This document shows, piece by piece, positions 1 through 11,923 of a DNA stretch of 64,000 bases; within the stretch, counting starts at the first letter, position 1, and each line of letters starts with the position of its first letter. The notes under the pieces were generated by a model. That model was given only the letters and a program-made list of their open reading frames with translations. It was not told where the DNA came from and made no database searches. The stretch comes from Kudoa neothunni (Eukaryota; Cnidaria), in contig OZ199840.1 in NCBI GenBank assembly GCA_964304625.1, forward strand, positions 2,728,001 through 2,792,000, given 5' to 3'. The position numbers and the translations under genes are program-made.

Positions 1-1767
1 CAAACAATTGTGGAGCTTGAATAATTGAATAAAGGTCGAGATATTTAAAAAAATATAATGTCGCTAGAAAGATTCACACAAATAAATAGAAGTATCCATT
101 TTGATGATTTTGAGACCAGGGTCGTACGACGTGAAAATAATAAGTTTTTCCCAATAACTGAAATATTTAATAAATGGAAAAAAAATTCTTCCTATGTGTT
201 TGACTCCCTCCAAATGTCTTACTGTTGATGAGCAGCTGGTAGCATTTCGTGGGAGGTTCCCGTTTAAACAGTATATGCCATCTAAGGCTGCAGTCTATGG
301 CTTAAAGTTTTTTCTATTAACCGATCCAAACACACCAATTATATCCATAATATTTTCATCTATCTGGGTAAAACTACCAATGAAGTTACCAAGAGTGTGG
401 GAGAAAAGGTTGTCTTAGAGTTATCGTCATATCTAAAAGGATCTAGTAAATATATTATCGTATGTGATAATTTCTTTACCTCGATCGAATTGGCTGACAA
501 ACTTCTTGATCTTGGGTTTGGATTAACAATGCTTGGAACTCTTCGCCATAACAAAAGGGTAATTCCGCCGATTATGAAGCCGAAAAAAATGAGTGAAGTC
601 TAGTTCGATTTTTGTTCGTCATAAGAAAATGATGATGTTATCCTACATGCCAAAAATGAACAAGACTGTCATTTTGTTGGCTACTTCACCAAATAATGTT
701 AGGTTTGCATTCGGATCATACTAAAAAACCTGAGATTATAATTGATTATGACGAAACCAAAGGTGGGGTAGATACAGTGGATCGTATTCTAATCTACCTC
801 GAGTGTAAAATGATATACCAAATGATGGCCGATGGTAGTTTTTTACAATATGATTGGCTTAAGTTTGGTCAACTCGTTTTACTTGTATAAAACTACATTT
901 AATAAACCCAACATCTCGGGAGCCAAATATCTAGAAGAGTTAGCGGATTTATTAGTGAAACCATTCGTCAATGATGATCCTCCTATTTCGACTAATGAAA
1001 TCTTCACTTCTAATGTTTAAAAAAGGTACAAGCTGTGTTTGCGAGGTTCGGATAGAAAAACAAAATCAATTTGTTTTTCTGTTCAAAATATTTTTATAAT
1101 AATCACTCTGAAATTGTTTGTTGCAATTGCGTAATAAAATACAAACATTAGTTACTAGCCTATCATTAGCTATTGTTTTTATTTGTCACTGGTCTTGTTC
1201 TGCCTGACGTTGGAATATTTGAAACAATTAACAAATATGAATTTAGATTATATTTATATTGATAAGAGGTTATATGTTTCAATTAATGGATATATTACTC
1301 ATCCTAGAAATTATACCTTAAAACATTGTTAATTTGTTACTCTATTAAAAAATAATAAATGATGTAACAATTAGTAATATATACTAATGAAAAAATGGCA
1401 ATGTAATATAATAAGAGTATCTTGCAGTTTAAACACTAACAGGTCTGAGATATCTGAAATTTTAAAATAAAGCACGAAATACTTTGAAATTTCTTGTCGG
1501 TGTGGTAATTATGCAATTTTAATCAAATTTGAAACCTAGAGGGGCTACGTATCATTTGGGTCTGGTCGGTCATTATCGGAACTAACGTCTTTTTGCCATT
1601 TCCTCTCTATCTAGTCGATATATATATTTTTTAATTCTTAAAACAATGTTTGATAATTTTATCTTTAAAAATATGAACGAAAAAAGTGGGGTCTTTCTGG
1701 GACCCCGAAACGACTAGGTGCTAGGTGGTGTGTATAGTCGTTTATGGCATCATGCTCGGAGGGTTAA
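1..1767 (+). mobile_element. piggyBac-like DNA transposon, left end cut by window
   Basis: A degraded piggyBac-family transposase (DDE_Tnp_1_7) runs from about 190 to 1019. Recognisable blocks in order are TVDEQLVAFRGRFPF, VCDNFFTS (second catalytic Asp region) and TKGGVDTVDR (third Asp region, intact here). Several small frame breaks split the coding frame, so it is a relic. The right end is at 1763: the sequence reads ...CTCGGAGGG followed by TTAA at 1764-1767, the family's target site. A small palindrome (GGGGTC...GACCCC, 1688-1706) lies just inside the end. Between 1020 and 1763 I see only non-coding element sequence. The left end lies outside the window. Confidence 0.85.
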
Positions 1768-2098
1768 ATAGAGCCTTAGAAGTCACACTAGATCTAATTT
1801 CGAGGAAACACAGAAGAAGGGATGCGAATTCGTTTTGAATTGGGAAGCACCTGCTCTAAGCGGAAACTTCCACCTATTTTTATATAGAGGATACTTAATT
1901 AAATAATTCGTTTATTCTAATATAGTATGTTATTAGAGGTCTCCTGCCACCAACTATGAATGGAAAACAATGGAGCCAAACAAATTTGGCATTTAACGCA
2001 AAGCGCATCCCAAAAAATCATCTCTGCTCAAATTACTACATACTATTGATAACGATTTGGTAAGAGTGAAATGGGTCAAAAAACGAGATCTTCAACAA
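1768..2098. other. spacer between piggyBac element and CCT2
   Basis: No coding signal seen. It holds the presumed 3' flank of CCT2, which is transcribed toward this spacer from the right. Confidence 0.4.
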
Positions 2099-4930
2099 TC
2101 AACATTTGTGGTCACCACCGCGTTTTCGTGGAGGCAGCTTTGAGAATGCTATCCACCCTAAGAATGGCTTCAGATGCTTCGAAAGCAGCTAGAAGTAATT
2201 TGTGTTTGACTTTGAAGGATTCGATTATTTTGAGCTGTTTCATATCGTCAATAACCCCCCGCTTCATGTCCAATCCCATCGTATTTTTGCCGTCATTATG
2301 AAGGGCTCTAAGTTGAGGAATAATATCTGAGCTAGGAAGACCACCATTATCAGCGATTGCTGTGGGCAATTGTCTCAGCGGCATTAGCGACAGATTCCAA
2401 CTGCAAGAGATTCCCGTCCACTAACCGTCATAGCATATTTTTGAGCACTGTTGGGCCATTCTCATCTCAGAAACTCCGCCACCATACACAATATATGGAT
2501 CTTTGACAACTTTCGAGAGCACACAAAGTACATCATGCAAGGCTCGTTCAGCTTCATCAATAACTTGCAAGCTTGATCCACGAATAACAATCGTACACGA
2601 TTCGCCGAGTGGCAACTCCAGAAAATTTAATCATCTACAAAAAACTCATCATAAATATTTATTTCTTAACAAAAAAAAACTACAAAACGTTAAAAATTCC
2701 CAAATTAATAATAATATTAATCAAAATGACCCATTAATATAAATACCTTTTCATCGCCTATCATAATTTCTTCGATAAGATCACAATGACCAAGTTTAAC
2801 TTTGTCAGGTGTGTCAAATGTAGAAACGATTTCACTTCCGAGAACGGTAGCCAAGCGTTCAACACCTTCGAAATCAGCGTGTTCAATAGTCATACAACCA
2901 GCATCTACCAACAGTTGTTCGGGGTAGTTGTAGATCAGTTGTCTAGTGGAAATTGAAAAAATTTAGATTTCTTACATAAAACATATCTAGATATATTGCA
3001 ATAAATAAAATAATTAAGGCGCTGCTTTAAAATTTTACAAATATTTACATGGTCTTGTAAAGACTCACGTTTAAAATCAATTAGTTTTTCATAATCAAAC
3101 ACTTTTATCCGCATAACAACCTCCAATTATTATCCTCAAAATTAAAAAAACTTGAATTAATGCTAATTCTCGCTGAAAATTTCCATTATTTGTAATTAAA
3201 TATTGAGTTACGCGACTAAATGTTAATATATTTTGGATACGCACTACCCAAGTTATTAATAAATATTGAATAGCGATTTTCTCATAAATAATTAACTTCA
3301 ATGCACTCAAATACTAGCATCAAATTCTCAATCTACTTTGAATATTTACTAAAAAACATTTTTTCCAATTTTTAAAGCTACGATTACTGACATCAAACAA
3401 CTTGAGTCTATAACAATTGCTGCATGGAATTAAATCTCAAATCAGATGGTGTGAGATCCGATAAAAATTGAAAATAATTTTTAATAAATTTTAAGTCAGT
3501 TACACCTTGTTAATTTTTTAAGCACTAATTCTATTTAGCACTAAATAGCGGTATTTATGGACCTAAGTGGTTGCCGCCTAACACTAATCATTTCAATACG
3601 AAACAATAGTCCTCGATTTCTCATAACCATGCATGACGCTCGCGTAAAAATGATTTGCTATTATATGCTTAGAATAAATATGTAAGAATCTGAGTTGAAG
3701 AATTAAGTAACAAGCAAACAAACGCATGTCCCCCAACCAAATTAAATAAATTCACTTAAATTTAACCCCAACCAATTATTTCAAACAACAACATACCTAT
3801 TTATGAAACAGTTGATATTGTGTTGAAGAATTTGGTCGACTTTGTCCTTCATTTTTTCCTTTTCGGCAGCTTCCATTTCGCCAACCTTGGCAAAACGAAT
3901 CCACGATAACTTTGGACCCAAATACCTATCAAATAATTAATTTAATTGAAAAACAATAAATCCACTTCAATTGAATACCTTAACTTTATCATAATCCATA
4001 GGAGTGTTGGCAAGGAGAATTCTTAGCATTTTCTAAACGCTTAGGTTGATTCGGGCCGATACGTTTATTCAAAATAAACCCTAAACAGTGGAAAATCAGT
4101 TTTGAATGTCATGTGATCAAACCAAAAATCGATACCATCATCCAAAAATGAATCATTTAAATTGGCGCCCCATCTTTTTTATCACATTAATTTTTTCGAG
4201 ATCAATATCCGTGTTCTTAAGACGTAGCACCGCATCTACGGCCAACTCACAGAAATGATCGCAACAATTATGAAGAATCTTTGAGGATAGCACAATTTTC
4301 GCAATATCCAATAATTCTTCTCTGAATCTGACAGGATCATCAAACGACAATGCCACCTTTGAATTCTCAAGTTCATCTTCGGCAACTTTGAAGGCTTTGT
4401 GCCATCCCTCAATAATACTTTGAGGATGTATACCCAAATTGGTCAGACGCCTCGGCCTCCTAAAACGTACAATGCACACAATTAAGATTGCTCAATGAAC
4501 GAACACCCAATATCCCATTGTAATTACTCTCAAAAGCTCAGCGGGCTAACACCACTACACTCGTGGTACCATCACCAACCTCATCATCTTGCACTTTGGC
4601 CATATCTACAAGCACTTTTGCAGCTGGATTGTCAATACCAATAGATCGCATAATTGTGGCCCCATCATTTGTACAAGCTGAAATATCGTATTTTCCACTT
4701 TTCACCAGTATTTTGTCCTACCAATAACACCACCAATAAATAATCATCAATCAGTCAGTAGGCTAGGGATACCCATGCCCTTTGGACCCAAGGGTGGATT
4801 TGAGCAGGTCTCCAATGGCAACCGCACCAACAAAACATGACTAAACCGAATTAAACATAACTCACACCAGGTAAAAACGTACAAGTCTTGCACTTTCTTG
4901 TCTCTCCTCACCCGCTAATGGATTCAACAT
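2099..4930 (-). CDS. CCT2: T-complex protein 1 subunit beta (CCT2), frame repeatedly shifted by +1
   Basis: Subunit of the eight-member CCT/TRiC chaperonin ring that folds actin and tubulin in the cytosol. Eight exons can be placed: 4930-4883, 4840-4773, 4717-4528, 4459-4136, 4080-3979, 3925-3797, 2942-2747, 2634-2099. Recognised blocks include GDLLKSTLG, the ATP-site region [30 protein letters not shown] and YGGGVSEM, and a C-terminus ending in [10 protein letters not shown]. The alignment needs one extra base skipped near 4786, 4774 (splice junction), 4544, 4450, 4167, 4021, 3893, 2610, 2438, 2398, 2379 and 2132. In each case no residue is gained or lost relative to human CCT2, and I see no stops or deletions in the corrected frames. 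The start ATG at 4930 is the first in frame. The 854-nt intron 2943-3796 carries an old hAT MITE. Identity is very sure; whether this locus is functional is not. Confidence 0.93.
3440..3535. repeat. degenerate hAT-type MITE copy in CCT2 intron
   Basis: Positions 3449-3509 match 13898-13958 over about 61 bases with few differences (shared core GTGAGATCCGAT). The 13.9-kb copy has hAT-like ends; here the ends are eroded, with only an AAGCACT-like right end left. Confidence 0.6.
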
Positions 4931-5036
4931 ATTTTATAGTGTTCACAATTGGCAGAAAAAACTCACACGACACCGGTTCACCTACCGACAGAGTTCGTAT
5001 CTATTCGTTACTATTTAATCTTGACTCATCATTGTC
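4931..5036. promoter_or_regulatory. shared divergent promoter region CCT2 / TMEM258
   Basis: Only 106 bp separate the two divergent start codons (CCT2 leftward from 4930, TMEM258 rightward from 5037), so one short region must hold both promoters and 5' UTRs. No specific box can be assigned. If either gene has an upstream non-coding exon the arrangement could differ. Confidence 0.55.
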
Positions 5037-5314
5037 ATGCTACCTCTAAAATTGTATCTTGATCCAAACAAATTTCCAATCTATACATTCGTGTTGACTT
5101 TGACTGGTTTAATTTTTACATTGTGGTTTCTAGCGTATGTTTATGCGATGGGTTGGAGATAGAATTTTTGAATTGTTTTTCGTGTAGTGGTGAACTGAGC
5201 AAATCTCCAAATAAACGAAGTTTCGTCAGAGAAACTGCGGTGGTTATACTCTCTTCGGTGTTTCTTGGATTTGGATTTATTGGGTTTCTACTCTCATGTT
5301 CCATCAATCTTTAG
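5037..5314 (+). CDS. TMEM258: TMEM258 / OST5-like subunit of oligosaccharyltransferase
   Basis: Small two-helix membrane subunit of the ER oligosaccharyltransferase, which N-glycosylates nascent proteins. Exon 1 is 5037-5134 and exon 2 is 5188-5314, joined over a 53-nt intron with a GTATGT donor in CTA GC|GTATGT. The joined protein is about 74 residues, against about 79 in human. Its first helix ends in GLIFTLWFLA and its second helix contains LGFGFIGFLL, matching the human FFTAWFF and MGFGVLFLL regions. The stretch from the first helix to the C-terminus has the same length as in human (46 residues after the FT). A Pro-Asn-x-x-Phe-Pro block precedes helix 1 as in the family. It lies head to head with CCT2. 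Confidence 0.87.
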
Positions 5315-6393
5315 AAAGATTAATTTTTGTTTTACAACACTATCATGAATGTGATTTTTTCTATTAAAATCGTGTTTTTATTTATTTGATCAGTGAAAAG
5401 TGTAAAAATCAAATAGTTCCTGTTATTTTGAGTAACTAGCTGGATGCTCTTTATTCGTTATAGAGGGTTTTCTCATTTTTGTTAATTCAGCAGTGATTCA
5501 AAATTTATTCGAATATATTTAATTATGTATTATTTTAAAGTGTTTTCGTGTGGATATCCTTAATGGATGATAAAATGACGGCATGGTCTGCCCAATTGTC
5601 ACATGGTGATTAACAATAATTCGCCATTACAGCAATTATTTTGATTATATTTAAACATTTAATTTAAGTATATTTTAACTAAACAAACGTGTGATATTAT
5701 ATTAAATTTATCACTATCATATTTCAGTATTAACGATCTAATATAAGGATAGTCTCAATACCAATTGTGTAACGAACGAGTACTAAATGTTACAACTGTC
5801 GCCAATGTTGATATCATTTTAAAGTAATATTAGGTTTTTTTGTGTTAATTAAGTATAAATTCGACTGAATATCTTCAAAATGAATTCAGACAAAATATAA
5901 GATTAATTGTTCAATGTATGTTAGAGTTCATTTAGAAAAAATAAACTATGAATTTATTTTATGCATGCATGCACCAAAATCGGGCTATATTCAGAAGAGT
6001 TTAATGGATAATTAAAAACTTTTAAACAAATTTATTTTTTTATATAAATAATTTTTTTATTATCAGATGCCTAAATCTACATAGGGAATGAGCGTGCGTG
6101 CTGACAACGAGAGGTTATCTGGAGTCACCGACTTTATAGGAAGGGTCGGCAACCTTTTTGAGTGACGGATTCGAACAGACATCCCCTAACTCGGCTAAAG
6201 TACAGTAGAGTGGAAAAACTCATGCGGCACTTCGTATTAAAATTAATCTATTAACATGCTAGATTTTTCTTAATTCAAGTTTTTAATTTCAATATATAAA
6301 AGAATTTGTTAAGTCATTTAAAACTATGAAGGTACGTCAATTCAAAGATATTCTATTCGAATAATTTGCAAGTATAATGCAATCAACTAGTGC
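5315..6393. other. intergenic, old hAT-like terminal sequence
   Basis: No gene seen. Around 6143 the sequence AGGGTCGGCAACCTTTTTGA resembles hAT terminal repeats and may be the left end of the hAT relic at 7059-8813, but no partner end or 8-bp duplication was found. Confidence 0.35.
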
Positions 6394-6460
6394 TTAACCC
6401 TCGAAGGACGGCGCGCCTAAAAATCACATAGGGGACGGAGTGGGGCCCAAATGGACCTTA
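6394..6460 (+). mobile_element. piggyBac-type terminal end (TTAA + CCCTCG)
   Basis: TTAA at 6394-6397 is followed by CCCTCGAAGGACGG and then a GGGGCCC-type short palindrome near 6440, the same layout as the other piggyBac-type ends in this window. The opposite end was not found, so it is probably a truncated copy. Confidence 0.5.
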
Positions 6461-6917
6461 GCAATTTTAACTTATTTTTTTTCGAAATTTTTACCAAATC
6501 ACACATTCGTAACCAATACATATCGAAATTGTATGTTATGAAGTCAAAAAATACATAACAATTATAAATTTGAGAGAAAATCGAATATATCCAATGGATA
6601 ACTGACAACTATTACAGATATTCGACGTGTAATGAGGATTTTGAGCGAATATGTAATATATGTTCTAGTAGATTTTGATTTTAGGATGTTATAAAACGTA
6701 ATGATATAATTGTCGGAATAGTCTTCGCTATTAAAACAATGACAACATATCGGTCGATTGTGATGCACAAAACCTGGAATAACTAGTAATCTCTCTAATA
6801 AGTAGATTAAATTCGCACCCTAATTAATCTATTCATTACACTCTCTAATGACTGTAAAATTGAAATTACAAAGTATCTAACGACGTTATTTCAATACTTA
6901 TTCTTATTCTTATTCTT

Positions 6918-6918
6918 C

Positions 6919-6954
<36 letters not shown>

Positions 6955-6965
6955 CAACAACAATT
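6918..6965. repeat. (AAT)n / (AAC)n microsatellite
   Basis: About eleven AAT-type triplets run directly into AAC triplets. Confidence 0.9.
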
Positions 6966-7058
6966 TGATGTTAATATCTCATATTGGTTATGTTTTAATG
7001 TGATAAGTAGGGACTGTATTTTTCGATTTTAATCGTCGAATTTTTTAGGTTTCGACTT

Positions 7059-8813
7059 TTATTTTTTCGGCAGAAACTCAGCTGTAATTATTTGGTTTTG
7101 CAACTGTTGGAATGGGAAGAAAATGCAAAGAAATCGATAGTTTTTTGAATGAATGAAGCGATTTAGAAAATGCAGATGACTCGTTAGTCTGCAAATATTG
7201 CAAAATAAAAATTTCCACGTTAGCAAAACAGTGTTTCTGAACATATTTCATCCCAAAAACATATATCGACGAAATCTTCCTCTCTTCCAAATATATTTTA
7301 TAGAGATAAGACAAACAATGATCTTGAGATAGATTTAATGTCCGTTGTTGCGTTTGGTGGACTTCTATTGTCATTACTTGACAGGGAACACATGCTACGT
7401 AAATTCCTATCAAACTATTGTTGACCGTCTCAATCCTTGCCAGACAGTCTTGCATTGCTAAATAAATATTTGCCTATTTTGTTTGAACAGAATGTTACTG
7501 TGGTGAAAACGATTCTAAAATATCGGTGATTTTCCCTTATTATTGACGAGACGCCTGACTTTAAAAACAAGCCCTTGTTTAATATTTTGATATGCTTCTT
7601 TGAGACAACACTCAAAGAAAGGAGTATAATTATGCTTGTCTCTAAAATTCTTAATGAATGCAATGCTATAGTAATTGTAAATGAAGTACCTAAATCATTA
7701 TGTACACATGAAATTAGCTGGGAAAATTGCTTGGCCATTGTATCGGTTTCTGCGCTTTATATGAAGAAATATTTCAAAAGAATATCACTCATATATAGTC
7801 ATATTGTCCGAACACCTTTTTTCTCTCAATTAATTCATTGTGCCATAATAAAAAACGATTAATTCAATTTTCCCAGATATAAAACGATTTTGCATGAAAT
7901 TTTCTTCCCTTATTGTTAAAAACAGATCTGCTAAATGCCAATTACTTTCTTTCTTACAAAAAAATGACATTGAATATATGAAAGTTATTCCTCGAGTGGT
8001 TGGTATTAGGTGGCACAGCTTGTATAACTGCATTTTATCTTGCTGTAAATATCTCTCAGCTATAAATCAGTTGCTACTAGAATCTAAACATATTTCTATT
8101 TCAAAATTTATCGCAATGTTCGATCTGTCTTCTGCCTCGTTGGATAATATGTTGATTTAATTTAGATTTATTATTAAGCCTCATTCTCTATTAATGATTT
8201 CTGCCATGAAATCGAATCAAACAGTTCTTTCGGCATCTCATACCTCTACGACTGGGTGAGTTCAAATTACAATTTAAACCAAGATGAAATAATAACAGTT
8301 AATAGCAATATTCTATCATCTCTTCATTTGGACAGAAAAGAAAAAATTATTGAAAAAATGACAGTATTTCATAAATGCCTTGTTGAACAACTTACAAATA
8401 CAATTCAAAAACAAAATGAAGGTTGTTTCCCATCATGTAGCTTTCTTACTTCAATGAAGAATAGCAACTTGTCTATAATAAGCAATATTAACGAAGTGAA
8501 CATAAAAGATGTTGTGTCATTTGTTACCGCAAATAAAAGGGACGGGTTACAAAATGAATGCGTATCATTATCTTATTTTAATAAAAATGATTTGATGGAC
8601 AGAGAATTTTGGAAAAAATATGATACACAGTATCCTCTCATGTCACAACTCACACAAGATTTGTCATCAATTCCATTATCATCCATATCAGTTGAGAGAA
8701 GCGTCTCCAAATTAAAGCACGTATTCACATGTGACAGAATAGATCTATCTATTGAAAGATGTCGAATGCTCGCAATGTTGTATTTTAATGGCGGATTAGA
8801 AAAACAAAGTTAA
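7059..8813 (+). mobile_element. hAT transposase relic (BED finger plus dimerisation domain)
   Basis: A broken hAT-superfamily transposase. It begins with a BED-finger remnant (VCKYCKIKIS near 7190). The catalytic-core block IIDETPD lies near 7540 and the block LYMKKYFKRI near 7760. A middle region with GIRWHS follows near 8010. The C-terminal dimerisation domain is in 8256-8813: YPLMSQLTQDLSSIPLSS then VERSVSKLKH, the typical hAT C-terminal signature. Stops and frame breaks make it inactive. The sequence after its stop codon is interrupted at a TTAA by the piggyBac-like element 8818-10877; sequence from 10882 is probably its 3' flank. Confidence 0.85.
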
Positions 8814-8817
8814 TTAA

Positions 8818-10877
8818 CCCTCGGATGATCATAAAAATTATGTACGTGTAAAGTACTTTGGGGAAAAAAATAACCCGACTATTTTTTTCGTTTAAAATAC
8901 GAAACATATTACAGAGTTGCAAAATTAGAATCTAACAAAATTCCAGCCGACAGATTTAATTTAAACCCCACTATAAAGTGATATTTATTGTGGGACGTAT
9001 GTGCACCAGTGTGCTTTTTTCAATGAGCGGCTCGGATGATTTGTACGATGAATTCTGTCCTTCTGAAAGTGAGTGTGAAGATCACAATTACGAGGATGAA
9101 GAATTTTCAGAAGAAATGGAAATAATCGACATTGGAATTGATGCTCTTACGAGTAAAGATGGTATTCAATGGAGGGTTTCAAAGCCTCGTCCAACAAAGA
9201 GAGGTTCAGAGAATAAAATGTACCCACTGCCTATGTTCGAACAAAAATAAAAAACATGCTGACCTGTTTTTCATTATTTTTGAATGATGAGATCAATAAC
9301 AAAATCATTTTGTTTACAAATATGCTTGGTAAACATCATTTTGGCGACCAATGATACGATCTTGATTTTGTAGAATTTAGGGGATATTTAGGATTGTTAA
9401 TCCTTATGGTCATCCATAAGGATAGAGAGGAGCCTATAAGTGAGTTATTCAGCCAGAAGGAGGGAAGAAGAATCTATCGGCAATTATTTTCACTTCGCCG
9501 CTTCAAACATATTTCCCCAGCACCGCATTTTGATAACTTTAATACACGCGAAGAATGTAAAAAGTTAGGCAAATTCTGTGCCATTCATGATATATGGTAT
9601 AAAATTCTTTCTACTGGTTGATCCAGTCGACAATTACGTTTGTAATGCCAGCGTTTACTTGGGAAAGAATAATTCTGAAACGAACAGACAAACTAACGTG
9701 GATGAAAGCATCGTACTCAACGTTACAACTCATTTGTTTGCTTCTGGCTGAAATGTTGTCGTTGATAATTTCTTCTCATCGATGTCTCTCGCGAAGAAAT
9801 TGTTGGAAAGAAAGTTGACTTTTTTGGGAGCAATGAGAAAAAATAAGTGATACCATCTTGTTTTCAACCTTCAAGAAAATGACCTCTTTATTCCGTCATT
9901 TTTTCGTTTCACGATAAATATATGCTATCATATGTGGCAAAAAAAGGAAAATCTGTGATTCTTCTAACTTCCGGAACACATGATAACTCTATTTCTGAAG
10001 AATATCTTAAATTCAAACCACAGCTAATATTAGATTATAATAAAACTAAAGGCGGCGTATATAATATGGACAGGATGCTCGCATCGGTTTTTGTTCGTGG
10101 ATTTGTCATTGGCGAATGCTTTTGCATTGTATGAAGAAATATTTGGTGAATCGAATAATGGACGAACCTTCCTAAGGAAGATCGCAGTGCAACTCCATGA
10201 ACTGTTTAAATTGTTGTTGGCCACACATTCTACCAATGTACCGGCAAAAAGGCACATCAATAAAGCAAATATGTCCCATTTGCAACCACCCGTAAACATA
10301 AAAAGTGCACGATATGAGTATTTCCTCGAAAAAATGATAAAAAACTACAAGATGGTGTCATAAATGCTATAAATTTTATTGTCCAATACATTTTTCAAAC
10401 ATTTGTTTAGATTGTTCTTAATCAATATTCCCCAAACTTAATGTTTTTGCGCTGGAAGCTATACTTAATGACTTGGATGAGTCTAACCATAATATAAAAT
10501 TACGACATGCAGATTTATACTGAACTATTGACGGAACAGATTAAGCCACAATTTCCTAGCGTGAGATATGTAAATTTATTTCAATTGTGTTTATAAATAC
10601 ATTATATATATATATATATATGAATTAAAAGAGTTTTTTTTAATAACTTAAACGTAAAAAAATGGGTGGGGTAATTTCTACCCCAAAGTACATTAGAAGA
10701 TAATCATGCGATAAATTTTTTAATATAAAATATTTAAACATATTTCAGTCTAAAGTTAAAAAGAAATGTATGTTATAGGAATGCATAAAATCTTAAACTC
10801 CAAAATTTCCAACATAAGGAGATATACGAATTTTAAAATCGCATTGGGGTAGATTCTACCCCAAAATCATCAGAGGG
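8818..10877 (+). mobile_element. 2.06-kb piggyBac-like element with TTAA duplications
   Basis: Flanked by TTAA at 8814-8817 and 10878-10881. Terminal repeats are CCCTCGGATGAT (left) and, on the other strand at the right end, CCCTCTGATGAT. The transposase relic spans about 8978-10363: an acidic N-terminus (SGSDDLYDEF), LNDEINNKI, FFLLVDP (first Asp), VVVDNFFSSMSLAKKLL (second Asp) and TKGGVYNMDR, where Tyr stands in place of the third catalytic Asp. Several stops and frame breaks and an internal deletion show decay. Near-perfect GGGGTA...TACCCC palindromes lie at 10668-10684 and 10846-10862, just inside the right end. The insertion point is directly after the hAT transposase stop. Confidence 0.9.
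10603..10622. repeat. (AT)n microsatellite
   Basis: A run of about ten AT units inside the 3' part of the piggyBac-like element. Confidence 0.85.
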
Positions 10878-10964
10878 TTAAGCAAATTTCTTAATAATCT
10901 AAAATTTCACTTAATGGGATTTTGTATTTGTTTAATGAAATAAAAACCTTAGCTCCGCCTTTAA

Positions 10965-11117
10965 CCCAATAAGACCGAATGTATAAAATTATTTTAAGAG
11001 TATCATTAAATTACAAAAAATGAGTCTTCTTGATATATCTGAAAACTTATTCCAGCTTCCATTAATTAAAACATTTACAGAAAGCATTTAATCGATTTAT
11101 AATTTAGTTTGGAAGGG
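10965..11117. mobile_element. 153-bp piggyBac-type MITE
   Basis: Flanked by TTAA at 10961-10964 and 11118-11121. It begins CCCAATAAGACCGAATG and ends GGAAGGG; both flanks at the right read AAGGGTTAAATCG, as in the 45-kb copy, with which it also shares AAGACCGAATG. No coding capacity. A second AAGGGTTAA at 11455-11462 could be an alternative right end. Confidence 0.6.
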
Positions 11118-11121
11118 TTAA

Positions 11122-11923
11122 ATCGAGAATAAAATCAGTTGACATCATATCTAGCTTATTCGCACACTTTCAAATTTTCATCGTTTTCTACGTGCTCTGA
11201 CTATATCAAATCAAAGAAAACTTTGAATGAAAATTGCTTTCAACAAATAAATAATCTTAACATGGCAATGGGTCGTTTAATTTTTACGAGACCTACGCGT
11301 TCGTTAATTATGAGAGATTAGCCGATATGACTATCTCCATTTCTCAAAATTCCATTATTAAAATTGTTGTAAATTTAATAAAACGGGCTGATAATATTTT
11401 GTTAGGAACGTAAAAAATAAGTATGATAGGTCGACACGATCCTACTACTTTAGAAGGGTTAATATTATATGAAAGTTTTGGCAGAAAAGAAACATGGATA
11501 TTTTATATATTTACACATTCCTTGCAATGTTTCCCCGTCAATATATAGAACATTTCAGTTATTTCATATTTTAATATCTTTATGAACCCAAGATAGTAAA
11601 GTTTGTTATAAAAACTTTTTGATAGAAAATTAGCAGTTGTCTTCTAATAAATAAATAAATAAATAAATCTCATACTGATATTTCATATCCTAATTTTAAT
11701 ATACATGATTGAATTAGAGCATTTAATTAAATGAATTTTATCATACTTTGTCCCATAAATATATAATTATAATAATTTCAAATTATGTTTAATTGAAAAA
11801 TTTTTAAAATCATTACAAAATAGAAAACCAACAAAATTATAAATTCTATATTTGTGCGTAAAAAATGATTTATTGTTTTCTTAATACAACAAAAATAAAC
11901 CACTAAACATGATGATAGTATTA
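11122..11923. other. intergenic
   Basis: AT-rich, with a short (AATA)n run near 11648-11667. Short open frames here show no recognisable protein. Confidence 0.4.

Noticed and set aside
5116-5307. Minus-strand frame opposite TMEM258
   Set aside because: Antisense shadow of TMEM258 exon 2.
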